The position numbers and the translations under genes are program-made. From the NCBI RefSeq assembly GCF_011174705.1, contig NZ_JAANIJ010000001.1:2976001-3040000 (forward strand): DNA of 64,000 nucleotides, written 5' to 3'. This document shows positions 20,019-30,342 of this stretch, piece by piece. The stretch comes from Tessaracoccus coleopterorum. GTDB taxonomy: Bacteria; Actinomycetota; Actinomycetes; Propionibacteriales; Propionibacteriaceae. Every line of letters starts with the position of its first letter. Position 1 is the stretch's first letter. The notes under the pieces were generated by a model that did no database searches, had not been told where the DNA came from, and worked only from the letters and a program-made list of their open reading frames with translations.

Positions 20019-20680
20019 TCATGCGGGACGACGGAAGACCAGCAGCGCGTCGGCCACCAGGTCATGGGGAGCCGGTCCCAGCCGATGGTGGTGACCCCGG
20101 CCGGGTCGAGGTGGGCGGCGAGTATCTGCGCGCAGTCGGCGATCAGCGTCGTCCGGACACCCAGGTGGTCGATGTCGGCCACGTTCCACACCACGAAGCC
20201 GCCGGCGCCACGAGCCTCGCACACTGGGCCGCGACGAGGCCGAGCTCCGCCAGGTAACGCCCGTAGTCGCCGCCCTCCAGTTCGTAGGCCGTCAACGGAT
20301 CGGCCGCGTGGTCGTTGACGGTCATGTAGGGCGGTGAGGTCAGGATCAGGTCGACAGGGCCCGCGGTGAGGCCGCCGACCAGGCGCAGCAGTTCGCGTGC
20401 ATCACCCTCGACGACGCGGGCTGCGGGCACCAGCTGCCGCACGTGCTCGACACGCTCCGGCAGCAGCTCGACGCCGAGCGCCCGCCTTCCCAGGGCCGCT
20501 GCCCGCGCCAGCGTCGTGCCGAACCCCGCAAAGGGATCGAGCACAACCGCGCCCGGCAGGGTGAGGGTCTCTATCACGTGGTCGACGATCCCGGGCAGCA
20601 TGTGGACGTCCTCGTCCGCGCCGGCGGGCCGAGCGGCGATGAAGTCGGCGTGCGTGGCCGACAGGTCCGGGTCAAGCATG
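20019..20680 (-). CDS. Orphan site-specific DNA methyltransferase (TSPPY type)
   Basis: SAM-dependent DNA methyltransferase of about 220 residues. Motif I is [10 protein letters not shown] (about 20547-20518) and motif IV is LTSPPYM (about 20347-20327), the TSPPY form seen in N4-cytosine and some N6-adenine enzymes. The order motif [18 protein letters not shown] fits a beta/TRM11-like class. Frame breaks near 20220 and 20060 are needed; the likely end is [19 protein letters not shown]. No restriction endonuclease is adjacent. Its ATG lies inside the end of the upstream SDR gene (overlap of about 9 bp), so the two are probably translated together. An RNA guanine-N2 methyltransferase is a possible alternative. 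Confidence 0.75.
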
Positions 20681-22219
20681 GAGACTCTCACCAGGGCTGG
20701 CCGCGTAGTCCTTGAGGAACACCCGTGGACATCCTCCCCGGCCTCCCCGCGGACGATCGGGTCGTAGACGCGAGCCGCGCCGTCCACCAGATCGAGGGGA
20801 GCCTTGAAGCCCTCCTCCGCCAGGCGCACCTTGGTGAAGTGCGGTCGTTCGTCGGTGATCCAGCCGGTGTCGACGGCGGTCATGAGGATGCCGTCGGTGG
20901 TGAGCATCTCGCCGGCGCTGGTGCGGGTCAGCATGTTCAGCGCGGCCTTCGCCATGTTCGTGTGCGGGTGGCCGGGGCCCTTGTAGCGGCGCGAGAACTG
21001 ACCCTCCATCGCCGAGACGTTGACCACGTATGTGCGCCTCGCGGGGAGGAGGCCATGGAGGCACGGAGCCGCGAGATCAGCAGGAACGGTGCCGTGGTGT
21101 TGCAGAGCTGCACCTCGAGCATCTCCAGCGGGTCGACCTCCTGCACGTGCTGCACCCAGCTGTTGACATGCGTGACATCCGGCACGAGGCCACCCGCGTC
21201 GATGGCGCTGCCGTCGGCGTGCCTCTCGAGCGACGAGGAGCCGGCGGTCATCGCCAGCGCCGTCAGGTCGCCCGCCGTCAGGGTCTGCTCCAACCCCTCC
21301 GCGACGGTGCCTGCCAGGGCGGCAGTGGAGAGCGTCGGGGTGGGAACGGCCACCCCGTCGACCGAGGCCTGGAGCGACTTCGGGTGCAGCTGGGCGGGTC
21401 CGCCGAGCTGCTCGATGGCGGGAAGCGGGCCGTCCGCCAGAAAGGGCTGGTTCTCGGCGTCGACAAGCAGCGAGTACGAGCCGGCGGTGCGGCGCACGGT
21501 CTGCGCGGCGTTGTTGATGAGGATGTCCAGCGGGCCCGCCGCTGCGACGCTGTCGGCCAGGGCGATGACCTGCGCCGGGTCACGCAGGTCGATGCCGACG
21601 ACCTTGAGCCGGTGGAGCCAGTCGGCCGAGTCGGGTAGCGACGCGAAGCGGCGGGCCGCGTCGTTGGGGAAGCGGGTGGTGATGGTCGTGTGGGCGCCGT
21701 CGCGCAGCAGCCGCAGCGCGATGTGCATGCCGATCTTGGCGCGGCCGCCCGTCAGGAGGGCGCGGCGTCCGGTCAGATCGGTGCGGGCGTTGCGCTTGCC
21801 GTGGCTGAAGGCGGCGCAGGCAGGGCAGAGCTGGTGGTAGAACGCATCGACGCGGGTGTAGTGCTGCTTGCAGATGTAGCAGGCCCGCGACCGCAGGAGC
21901 TCGCCTGCGCTGGCCGACTCCACCGCCGTCGTGAGCTCGATCCGCGGGTCTCGTCGTCGATGCGGTCGGGCGCACCCGTCGCGGTCCGTGCGATCACCTC
22001 GCGGTCGGCGGCACTGACGGCGTCGCGCACGTCGCGTCGACGCTGCCTGCGCACCGACTTGTACATGGCCGAGGTCGCCTCGCGGAGCGTGTGGAAGTCC
22101 GGATGGTCCGCGGGCAGCCGGTGCGCGGTGCCCAGCACACGCAGCGCAACCTCGAGGTCGGCGGGGTCGATGACCGGTGTGGATTCTTCTGGCGCTGCGA
22201 TGTCGATGAAGTCGGTCAC
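20672..22219 (-). CDS. SDR-family oxidoreductase with N-terminal zinc-ribbon-like domain
   Basis: About 515-residue short-chain dehydrogenase/reductase homologue. A helical N-terminal region comes first. A Cys module CYICKQHY...[12 protein letters not shown] (about 21882-21795) then precedes the Rossmann start [17 protein letters not shown] (about 21780-21732), with GGxxxIG in place of GxxxGIG, and [14 protein letters not shown]. The segment where YxxxK is expected reads [14 protein letters not shown], so the usual Tyr is Thr, as in this subfamily. Frame breaks lie near 21955, 21045 and 20705. The start is GTG 22219. The C-terminal codons overlap the methyltransferase start. The reaction and substrate are unknown. 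Confidence 0.78.
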
Positions 22220-22386
22220 TGGATCGATCCTACGCCAGTGGCAGCTGGACGCCGGTGTCGCAGGCGGGCGGCGGGCCCCGTCCCCGGCCCGACGCGGTGG
22301 GTGAGGTTGGCCCTGTCCCACCCGCCCGCCATACTTGAAAGCGCCGGGCCCGTCGGCCCTCAGCTCCACCTGCCGGAAAGGCCCCT

Positions 22387-22952
22387 GTGATCGACCGCCT
22401 CCTACGCCGCTACGGCAACACGGCGCGCCAACTCGTGAAGTTCGCGGTCGTGGGCGGCTCCGGCGTCATCGTCAACATGGTCGTCGCCATCGTGATGAAC
22501 CGGCTCAACGGCGGCTCGGCCAACAACCAGGACATCATCTTCTCCATCCCGGGCACGCCGTACAACGTGCGCTTCACGGTGCTGGTGTGGATCGTCGCCT
22601 TCCTCGTCGCCAACCTCTACAACTTCCAACTCAACCGCTGGTGGACCTTCCGCTCGAGCGGGCACGCGGGCTGGTTCAGGGAGTTCTGGCCGTTCCTGGC
22701 CGTCGGGTCGGTGGCGGCGCTCATCGGCATGGTCCTCAAGATCGCCATGACGAACCCGACCAGCCCCTGTACCTGCCCGAACCGTTCTTCCACGAGGAGC
22801 GCGGGCTCAACTCGCGCGAGTACTGGTCCCAGCTGATCGCCATCATGATCACCATGCCGATCAACTTCATCGTCAACAAGCTGTGGACCTTCCGCGCCGT
22901 GCGGGGCCGACCGGCGCACCGCAACGCGCCCGAGGTCGAGGTCGCCGAATAG
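22387..22952 (+). CDS. GtrA-family membrane protein
   Basis: Small polytopic membrane protein of the GtrA family, often implicated in flipping lipid-linked sugars for cell-surface polysaccharide. Four hydrophobic segments are visible. The two family hallmarks NFQLNRWWTFRS and NFIVNKLWTFR follow helices 2 and 4. About 188 residues. One frame break at a C run near 22765. GTG 22387 opens directly with RLLRRYGNTARQLVKFAVVGG. No glycosyltransferase is adjacent; smc follows 3 bp after the stop. Confidence 0.85.
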
Positions 22953-22955
22953 ACC

Positions 22956-25900
22956 ATGTACCTCAAGAAGCTCACCCTGCGCGGTTTCAAGTCGTTCGCG
23001 TCGGCCACGACGCTCGTCTTCGAGCCCGGGATCACGTGTGTGGTGGGCCCCAACGGGTCGGGCAAGTCGAACGTCGTCGACGCGCTCAGCTGGGTGATGG
23101 GGAGCAGGGGCCAAGACGCTGCGCGGCGGCAAGATGGAAGACGTCATCTTCGCGGGCACGTCCAGCCGGGCACCGCTCGGCCGCGCAGAGGTCGAACTCA
23201 CCATCGACAACTCGGACGGTGCGTTGCCGATCGAGTACACCGAGGTGACGATCACCCGCACCATGTTCCGCAGCGGGGGATCCGAGTACGCCATCAACGG
23301 CGCGTCCGCCCGGCTCCTCGACGTGCAGGAGTTGCTGAGCGACTCCGGCATCGGCCGCGAGATGCACGTCATCGTCGGGCAGGGCCAGCTCGACGCCATC
23401 CTGCAGGCGACCCCGGAGTCGAGGCGCGGGTTCATCGAGGAGGCCGCAGGCGTCCTCAAGCACCGCAAACGTAAGGAGCGGGCGCTCCGCAAGCTCGAGG
23501 CGACCCGGGCCAACCTCGACCGGCTCCAGGACCTCGTCTCGGAGCTCGCGCGCCAGCTCAAGCCCCTGGGCAGGCAGGCGCAGGCGGCCAGGAGAGCCGC
23601 CGTCATCCAGGCAGAGCTGCGCGACGCGAAGGCCCGCCTGCTCGCCGACGACCTGGCCTCGGAGCAGGGAAGGCTCGAGGCCGAGCTCGCCGACGAGGCC
23701 GCGGCGGCGGAGGCCAAGCGCAGGGCAGAGCAGGCGGTGGCGGAGGCGCAGCGTGACGAGGAGGCGGCCGAGCGGCGGCTCAAGGCCGCGGCCGCCGACT
23801 TCGATGCGGCCCAGGACCTGTGGTACCAGCTCGCCGGCCTGCGGGAGCGGGTCACCACGACGATCTCCATCGCGGCCGAGAGGATGCGGGCCGGGGACAA
23901 CCAGCCCACCCTCGACCTCGGGGAAGGGACCCGGAGGCGTTGGAGCGTGAGGCCGCAGAGGTTCGTGCCCGCGAGCAGGCGCTACGGAGCGACGCCGACC
24001 GCGGCAACGGCGCGCTCACCGATGCGACGCTCGCACGCAATGCGGCGGAGAAGGCGCACGGGGTGGCCGAGCAGGCCTACTCCGCGGCGCTCCGGGCGGT
24101 CGCCGACCGCAGGGAGGGCTGGCCCGCCTGACCGGTCGGGTCAACGCCGTCACTTCACGGCTGGAGGCCTCCGACGAGGAGATCGCCCGGCTCGGGCCAG
24201 GCGGGCGGAGGCGCTCGCCCGCGCCGAGGAGGCCGCGGTGTCGTTCCACCGGGTCGAGTCGTCGCTGGCCGGGCTCGGTGCCTCCGAGTCCGACCTCGAC
24301 GTCGCATACGAGGCGGCGACGGAGACGGTCGCCCTCGCCGAGGCGCGCATCGCCGACCTCCGTGCGCGCGAAGGCGACGCGGTGAGGCGCAGGGCGGCGC
24401 TCGAGGCCCGGGTCGAGGCGCTGCTCCTGCTCACCGCAGGCAGGGACGGCTCGGCCGACCTCCTCGGGCGCGGCGACGTCCATGGAAGGCTGTCGGAACT
24501 CATCTCGGTGACCCCGGCCACGAGGCCGCAGTCTCCGCGGCGCTGCGCGGCATGGCCGAGGCGGTCGTCGTCGAGGGCCTGGACGGGGCGCTGGCCGCTG
24601 CGCGGTTCCTGGATGAGGGCGAGCTCGGTAGGGCACCGCTCGTCGTGGCCGGAGCGACCCGTCCGGCACCACGGACGGCGCTCCCGGGGCCGGCGGTCCG
24701 CGACCTGATCGACGCCCCCGCCCCCTCGCCGGAGCGCTCGACCGGCTGCTGGACGGCGTCGTGGCCGTTGCCACCGCGGCGGAGGCGGCCGCGCTCGCAG
24801 CCCGGCACGATGACCTCGTCGTGGTGACCGCCACCGGTGACCTCTATTCGTCATGGCTCGTCGAGTCCGGGTCTGAGGGCGGCCCTCGCTGCTCGAGGTC
24901 CGGGCACAGCTCGTGGAGGCGCAGGACGCGCTGGCCACCGTCGGGCACGAGGCCGACCGGCTGCGGTTCGAGGCCCAGCAGGTGCAGCCGGCGCTCGAGG
25001 AGGCCCGCGCGGCCGAGGCGGATGCCCTGGCCGCGCTGCACGCCTCCGATGCGCAGCTCGCGGCGGTCGCCGACCAGCTCGGTTCCCACCGGCAGGCGCA
25101 GGCCACCGCGCTCACCGAGACGGGTCGCCTGGACGAGGCCATCGAGGCGGCCAACCTCGCCCGGGTCCGCGACGAGGAGTCGCTTGCCGAGCTCACCGAC
25201 CGGCTCGAGGCTGCCTCGGTCGAGGAGACGGCCGAGCCTGATCCACCGAGCGGGACGCCCTCGCGGCGCAGGCGAGGCGGGCGAGGCAGGCGGAGATGGA
25301 GGCGCGGCTCGTGCTGCGCGGCGTGGAGGAACAGATCAAGGCCATCTCCGGTCGCGCCGAGTCGCTCCAGCGGGCCGCCCAGCACGAGCGTCAGTCGCGG
25401 GCGAAGGCCCAGCGGCGGGCCGAGGAGCTCCGCAGGGAGGCGCAGGTCGCCCGGGCCGTCCACAGCGCTGCGCAGGGCTGGCCGACCGCGTCGAGGCGGC
25501 GCGGGAGAAGGCCGCCGCCCAGCGCGACGCGGCCGACCAGGCACGCAGGGACGCCGAGGCGGGAACGACCCGGGCGCGGCACGCGGCCAAGGCCGCCGAC
25601 GCACGGCTGGACGAGATGGTCCGCGGCGCGCACCGTGATGAGATGGTGCGGATCGAGCACCGGATGCGGATCGAGCAGCTGGCCGACCGGGCCCTGAGCG
25701 ACCTGGGGCTCGCCCCGGAGGTGCTCCTCGCCGAATATGGGCCCGACCGGCCGGTGCCGGTCCTGACCCGCCCGACGGCACGGCGTTGACGGTCGACGAC
25801 GAGCAACCCGAGCCCGAGGCGTTCGACCGGGACAGGCAGACGGCCCGGCTCAGGGCGGCCGAACGCAACCTCGCTGTCCTCGGTCGGGTCAACCCCCTCG

Positions 25901-26476
25901 CACTCGAGGAGTTCGACGCGATGACGGCGCGGCACCGGTTCCTTGTCGAACAGCTCGAGGACCTCAGGCAGACCCGCTCCGATCTGATTGACCTCGTGGC
26001 GGAGGTCGACCGGCGCGTCGAGGAGGTGTTCGCGGCCGCCTACACCGACGTGGAGGCGAGCTTCCGGTCGGTGTTTTCCCGGCTCTTCCCCGGGGAGAGG
26101 GCAGGCTGGTCCTGACCGATCCCGGGACCTGCTCACCACCGGCGTCGACGTCGAGGCGCGTCCCGCAGGTAAGCAGGTCAAGAGGCTGTCGCTGCTCTCG
26201 GGCGGCGAGCGCTCGCTCGTGGCGGTGGCCTTCCTGGTCGCCCTCTTCATCGCCCGGCCGAGCCCGTTCTACATCCTCGACGAGGTGGAGGCGGCGCTCG
26301 ACGATGCGAACCTCGGCCGTCTGCTCGGCATCTACGAGGAACTGCGGGCCAACTCGCAACTGCTGATCATCACCCACCAGAAGCGGACGATGGAGATCGC
26401 CGACTCGCTCTACGGCGTCACCATGCGCGGGGACGGGATCTCGACCGTCGTGTCGCAGCGGCTGTCCGAGTCCTGA
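22956..26476 (+). CDS. smc: Chromosome segregation protein SMC
   Basis: Structural maintenance of chromosomes ATPase, about 1,170 residues, the normal length. The N-terminal head has [11 protein letters not shown] (Walker A, about 23041). Two long Ala/Arg/Glu coiled coils flank a hinge (about 24470-24900). The C-terminal head has [11 protein letters not shown] (signature, about 26188) and [13 protein letters not shown] (Walker B, about 26268). At least ten frame breaks are spread through it (for example 23100, 23110, 23925, 24125, 24195, 24520, 24880, 25250, 25475, 25770 and 26095), nearly all at G or C runs. ATG 22956 gives the canonical [15 protein letters not shown]. The partner scpA-scpB genes are not in this window. 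Confidence 0.95.
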
Positions 26477-26549
26477 CGCGCCACGCCCGGAGTCGGGGGT
26501 TCGGCCGTCCCGATGGCAGACTGGGGCAACCCGAGCCTGGAGGCCATCA

Positions 26550-26738
26550 ATGGTTGCAGCCATTTTTCTTCTCATCATCATCGTGGCCGCCGTCGCAATC
26601 CTGCTGGTGGTCGGCGTGGCCTCGGGCGAACTCCAGATCAAGCACCGCAAGGTCGAGAAGTTCGCGATCCGCGCCAACCAGACCATGAACGGCAAGGGCG
26701 AGGTGCCCCAGTTCCTGAAGGGCCTCGACGACCGCTGA
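26550..26738 (+). CDS. 62-residue single-pass membrane protein
   Basis: Intact small ORF not belonging to a family I can name. The first 25 residues form one helix (VAAIFLLIIIVAAVAILLVV). A short basic and polar cytosolic tail follows (KHRKVEKFAIRANQTMNGKG, then FLKGLDDR). ATG 26550 follows a GGAGG-type site. It lies between smc and ftsY in the same direction with about 73 and 47 bp gaps. Its clean frame, start site and membrane topology support a real gene. Confidence 0.65.
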   Translation: MVAAIFLLIIIVAAVAILLVVGVASGELQIKHRKVEKFAIRANQTMNGKGEVPQFLKGLDDR

Positions 26739-26785
26739 GCCGCCGCCGCAGAGGCCCGCAGCTGCCCGTCCCCTAGGATGAGCGC

Positions 26786-27995
26786 GTGTGGATTTTCTGG
26801 ACAGTAGTTTCCATCATCGGCATCGCCGTCATCCTCGGCGGCGCGATCGTCTACTTCGACGGCCGTAGGCAGCGCGCGCTCGACCGCGTGGACAGGCCCG
26901 AGCTCGCGGAGAAGGCCGAGGGCGCCGACGTCGTCGTGGCCGAACCCGAGCCGGAGGAGGTGCCAGGGCTCCAACCGGTCGAGGTGCCCGGTGAGCCGAC
27001 TCCTGCCGAGGAGACCGCCGTCCTCCCCGAGCCGGAGCCGGAGCCGGAGCCGGAGCTTGACCACCCGGAGGCGCCCGTTAGTCGGTGGGCCCGGCTCCGC
27101 CGCCGCCTGTCGTCCAGCAACAACGCGCTCGCGCGGGCGCTGGCCGATCTTCTCGCCGTCGACAAGATCGACGCGGACGTGTGGGACGACTTCGAGACCA
27201 CGCTGATCACCTCCGACCTCGGTGTCGGCCCGCCACAGAACTGACCGACGCCCTCCGCAGGCGACTCGCGGTCGACGGCATCGCCGACCCGGCACAGGCC
27301 CGTGAGGTCCTCTTCGAGGAGCTGCTGAAGCTGGTCGACCCCAGCCTCGACCGCTCCCTCAACCTCACCCCGGCCATCGAGGGCGATCCTGCGGTCGTGC
27401 TCGTGGTCGGCGTCAACGGCACAGGCAAGACCACCACGGTCGGCAAGCTGGCCCGCGTGCTCGTCGCCGAGGAGAGGTCCGTCGTGCTCGGCGCGGCGGA
27501 CACCTTCCGCGCGGCCGCCGCCGAGCAGCTCGCCACCTGGGGTGAGCGCGTCGGTGTCGAGACCGTCCGCAGCGATGTCGACGGCGCCGACCCCGCGTCC
27601 GTGGCCTTCGACGCCGTGGCGAAGGGCGTCACCGACGGCGTCGACGTCGTGATCGTTGACACCGCAGGCCGACTCCACACGAAGACCGGCCTGATGGACG
27701 AACTCGGCAAGGTCAAGCGCGTCATCGAGAAGAAGGCGCCCGTCACCGAGGTGCTCCTCGTGCTCGACGCGACCACCGGTCAGAACGGCATGACGCAGGC
27801 CCGGATCTTCGCCGAGGTCGTCGACGTCACGGGCATCGTGCTCACCAAGCTCGACGGCTCCGCCAAGGGCGGCATCGTGGTCCAGGTACAGCGCGAGCTG
27901 GGCGTCCCCGTCAAGCTCGTCGGCCTCGGCGAGGGAGTCGACGACCTGGCGCCGTTCGACCCGAGGGCTTCGTCCAGGGCATCCTCGGCGAGTAG
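26786..27995 (+). CDS. ftsY: Signal recognition particle receptor FtsY
   Basis: FtsY is the SRP receptor GTPase at the membrane. It starts with an N-terminal hydrophobic helix ([22 protein letters not shown]), followed by an acidic Glu/Pro linker. The NG domain has [15 protein letters not shown] (G1, about 27412), [21 protein letters not shown] (G3) and [11 protein letters not shown] (G4). About 403 residues. Frame breaks near 27230 and 27965. GTG 26786 is six nt after a TAGGAT box, which suggests leaderless translation. The TAG stop is 8 bp from the stop of the opposite anti-sigma gene. Confidence 0.95.
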
Positions 27996-28003
27996 CGCCC
28001 GCG

Positions 28004-28668
28004 TCAGAGGCCGGCCTTCGCCCACACCCGATCATCGGGTGTGACCAGCTCGACGCCGGTCACGGGCCTCCCGTCGGTCGGCACGAGCCAGGTGCCGGAG
28101 GTGTCCTGCCCGTACGCCTGGCCGGACACCTTCCAGGTGCCACCGCTGGTGCGCGACCCGTCGTCGCCGATCAGCACGCACTCGTAGGTCGCTCCCGGTC
28201 GTGCCGCCGTGACGCTGAGCACCAGCATCGCGCCGTGCCCGAGGTCGACGACACCGGCGCTGCCGACCCGGCCCCGTCGGCGGTCAGCAGCGGTGACGCC
28301 TGCGCAGCCACCGCCGTCTGGGGCGCCTCAGGGTCCGGCTGACCGCGAGGATCCCGAGCGTGGCCGTCGTGCCGAGCACCGCGCCGAGCAGCAGCGCCGC
28401 GGCGACCAGCCACTGCCACCGCGGGCGGGCGACCGGGGAGGGGCGCTCGCTGGCAGGGCGGTGCCTGCCGCGACCACCCTCTCCGTGAAGCCCGCGGGCG
28501 GTGCGATCGAGGGGGCGGCCGCCACAGTGAGGCGGACGGCGTCCTCGTAGCCCTGAAGGGCCGCCGCGCAGTGGGGCAGCCGCTGAGGTGGGCCGCGACA
28601 CCACGGTCGCCCCGCGCCTGGCCGAGCGCCAGCGCCACCAGGGTGTCGTCGTCGAGATGGCCGGTCAT
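28004..28668 (-). CDS. Membrane anti-sigma factor with zinc-binding N-terminus
   Basis: Anti-sigma factor paired with the ECF sigma gene upstream. The N-terminus has [17 protein letters not shown] and the zinc anti-sigma motif HxxxCxxC (HLSGCPHCAA). One membrane helix ([22 protein letters not shown]) leads to an extracytoplasmic beta-rich C-terminus ([18 protein letters not shown]) like that of RskA-type proteins. About 220 residues. Frame breaks near 28570, 28460, 28340 and 28230. Its ATG (28666-28668) overlaps the sigma TGA, so the pair is translationally coupled. It would hold the sigma factor at the membrane until a signal releases it. Confidence 0.85.
28023..28043. terminator. Near-perfect palindrome at convergent gene ends
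   Basis: CACACCCGAT and ATCGGGTGTG flank a single C. The element lies 28 bp past the ftsY stop, inside the last codons of the anti-sigma gene. There is no T tract; it may end ftsY transcription. Confidence 0.35.
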
Positions 28669-29224
28669 GATTCTCCCTCCACCGCGCGCCGCAGGCGCGC
28701 CAGCCCTGTCCTGATCCGGGTCTTCGCCGTGCCCAACGGGATGCCCTCGTGGTCGGCGACCTCCTGCGCGGTGTGGCCCGCAACCGTCGCCAGGAGCACG
28801 GCCCGCGCCTGCTCCGGCGGCAGTTCTCGCAGGTGCCCCGCGGCCTCCGCGGCCTCCAACTGGTCGTCGATCGCGTCGGACGGGTCACTCAGCACCCGGC
28901 GATCAGTTGCTCGAGTGCCGCCGCGTCGGTCGCAACGGTGCGGCGCGCCCGCACCGCGTCGATGGCGAGGTTGCGGGTGATGGTCAGCAGCCACGTCAGT
29001 GCCGAACCGCGCCCGGGGTCGTAACCGGCCGCGGCCCGCCAGGCCCGCAGGAACGCCTCCTGGGCCACCTCCTCAGCGAGTCCCCGGTCGCGCGTGATGG
29101 ACAGCGCGAGCCCGAAGACGCGACCCTCGAAGCGCTGCACGAACTCGACCGCGGCCAACTCCTCGCCCGAGGCGAGGGCGGCCAGCAGGTCGCGGTCACC
29201 CGAGCGGTCGGTAAGCGGGAACAC
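28665..29224 (-). CDS. ECF RNA polymerase sigma factor
   Basis: Sigma-70 family ECF factor of about 187 residues. Region 2 reads [36 protein letters not shown] sequence and [19 protein letters not shown]. Region 4 has [18 protein letters not shown] and the recognition helix [16 protein letters not shown]. One frame break near 28890. I choose GTG 29224 because AAGGG lies eight nt upstream and because the GTG at 29248 would sit on the apparent -10 box; GTG 29230 is also possible. The downstream overlapping gene is its anti-sigma factor. The target promoters probably include its own and that of the divergent lipoprotein gene. Confidence 0.88.
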
Positions 29225-29239
29225 CAACACATCCCTTGA

Positions 29240-29302
29240 TACGGGCACGGCGCCCGGGGATTGCGCCGCGGCGCAATCCCTCCGCCCGACCCGGCCGTAT
29301 CA
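29240..29302. promoter_or_regulatory. Divergent ECF-type promoters built on a 24-bp palindrome
   Basis: A perfect 24-bp palindrome at 29257-29280 lies between the sigma gene (minus) and the lipoprotein gene (plus). Each arm reads outward as GCGCAATCCC, and each is followed by CCGTATCA: on the plus strand at 29295-29302 (14 bp spacer) and on the minus strand at 29247-29240 (12 bp spacer). These look like paired -35 and -10 elements of two divergent promoters for the same ECF sigma factor. The 2-bp spacer difference could be real or a lost base in the C/G runs. Confidence 0.6.
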
Positions 29303-29365
29303 CGGACGACCCCTCAAACGGGGCCGGCGTCGCCCGGGCGACGTCCGTCACCATCAGGAGGACCC

Positions 29366-29895
29366 ATGTCCATTCGCCCATTCTCCCGCTCCGCGGCCGC
29401 CCTCGTCGCAGTTGCAGCGGTCGGCCTGCTTGCGGCCTGCGGCTCCGGCTCGCCGACCACCCCCGACTACGCGGCCACGAGCGCTCCGGCGACCAGCGCC
29501 CCCGCGACGAGCGCCCCGGTCACCAGTGCCCCGGCCACCGAGGCCCCTGCCGCACTGACGCTCGCCATGGCCGACTCATCGCTCGGGAAGATCCTCGTCG
29601 ACGGCAACGCGATGACGCTGTACCTGTTCACCAACGACAGCCCCGGAAAGAGCGCGTGCGAGGGCAGTGCCTCGTCAACTGGCCGCCGCTGCTCGGGAAG
29701 CCCGCCGCCGGTGCCGGCGTCGACGACTCGCTGCTCGGGTCGTTCCAGCGCGCCGACGGCACCACCCAGGCCACCTACAACGGCTGGCCCCTGTACTACT
29801 GGAAGAACGACACGGCGCCCGGCGACGTGACCGGCCAGAACGTCCAGGGCGTGTGGTTCGTGATCGACCGCGACGGCAACAAGGTCGTGGGATAG
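29366..29895 (+). CDS. Lipoprotein with secreted-repeat (COG4315-like) domain
   Basis: Exported lipoprotein of about 176 residues. The signal peptide RSAAALVAVAAVGLLAACG ends in the lipobox LAAC. A Ser/Ala/Pro/Thr linker with four TSAPA-type repeats follows. The C-terminal domain has two copies of the pattern LYLFTND...CLVNWPPLL and NGWPLYYWKNDTAPGDVTGQ, typical of the PF03640/COG4315 family. One frame break near 29668. ATG 29366 follows CAGGAGG. It is divergent from the ECF sigma gene and shares the palindromic promoter region, so it is probably a member of that regulon. Function of the family is unknown. Confidence 0.88.
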
Positions 29896-29897
29896 CC

Positions 29898-30334
29898 GTG
29901 TTCGGGCTCCCGCTCCACCCGCTGGTGGTCCACGCGGCGGTGGTGTTCATCCCGCTCGCGGCGCTGGGCGCCGTGCTCGTCGTGCTGATGGCACGCGTGC
30001 GGGAGCGCTACGCGGGCCTCACCGTCACGGTCGGTGTGCTCGCCGTCATCGCCGCGTTCGCCGCGCGGCTCACCGGCCCGCTGCTCGCCGACCACCTCGG
30101 GCTCGCGGGTACCGCACTGATCGCCCGGCACCAGAGCCTCGGGAGCTGGATGCCGTGGGTCACCCTTCTCCTCGCCGTGGCCCTGCCGCTGCACCTGCTG
30201 GCGCGCAGGGCGGCCAGGGACGGGACCGGCCCCGGGTCGCCATCAGCGGTGCCGCGACAATCGCATCGGCGCTCGCCACCCTCACCATGGTCGCCCTGAC
30301 CGGTGAGGCGGGAGCGAGCGCCGTCTGGGGCTGA
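29898..30334 (+). CDS. Membrane protein, DUF2231-like
   Basis: About 146-residue membrane protein with four hydrophobic segments. It opens FGLPLHPLVVHAAVVFIPLA, the motif of DUF2231-type proteins, and has paired His residues that could bind metal or haem. One frame break near 30235; the reading then ends ALATLTMVALTGEAGASAVWG. GTG 29898 lies 2 bp after the lipoprotein stop, so the two form one transcription unit under the presumed ECF promoter. Convergent with recQ. Confidence 0.75.
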
Positions 30335-30342
30335 CGCCCGCC

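Noticed and set aside
20143..21027. An open frame fusing the SDR C-terminus to the DNA methyltransferase
   Set aside because: The SDR reading changes frame near 20705 and ends at 20672, and a methyltransferase ATG is at 20680. Fusion is possible only if that frame change is real, which is unlikely given the error pattern.
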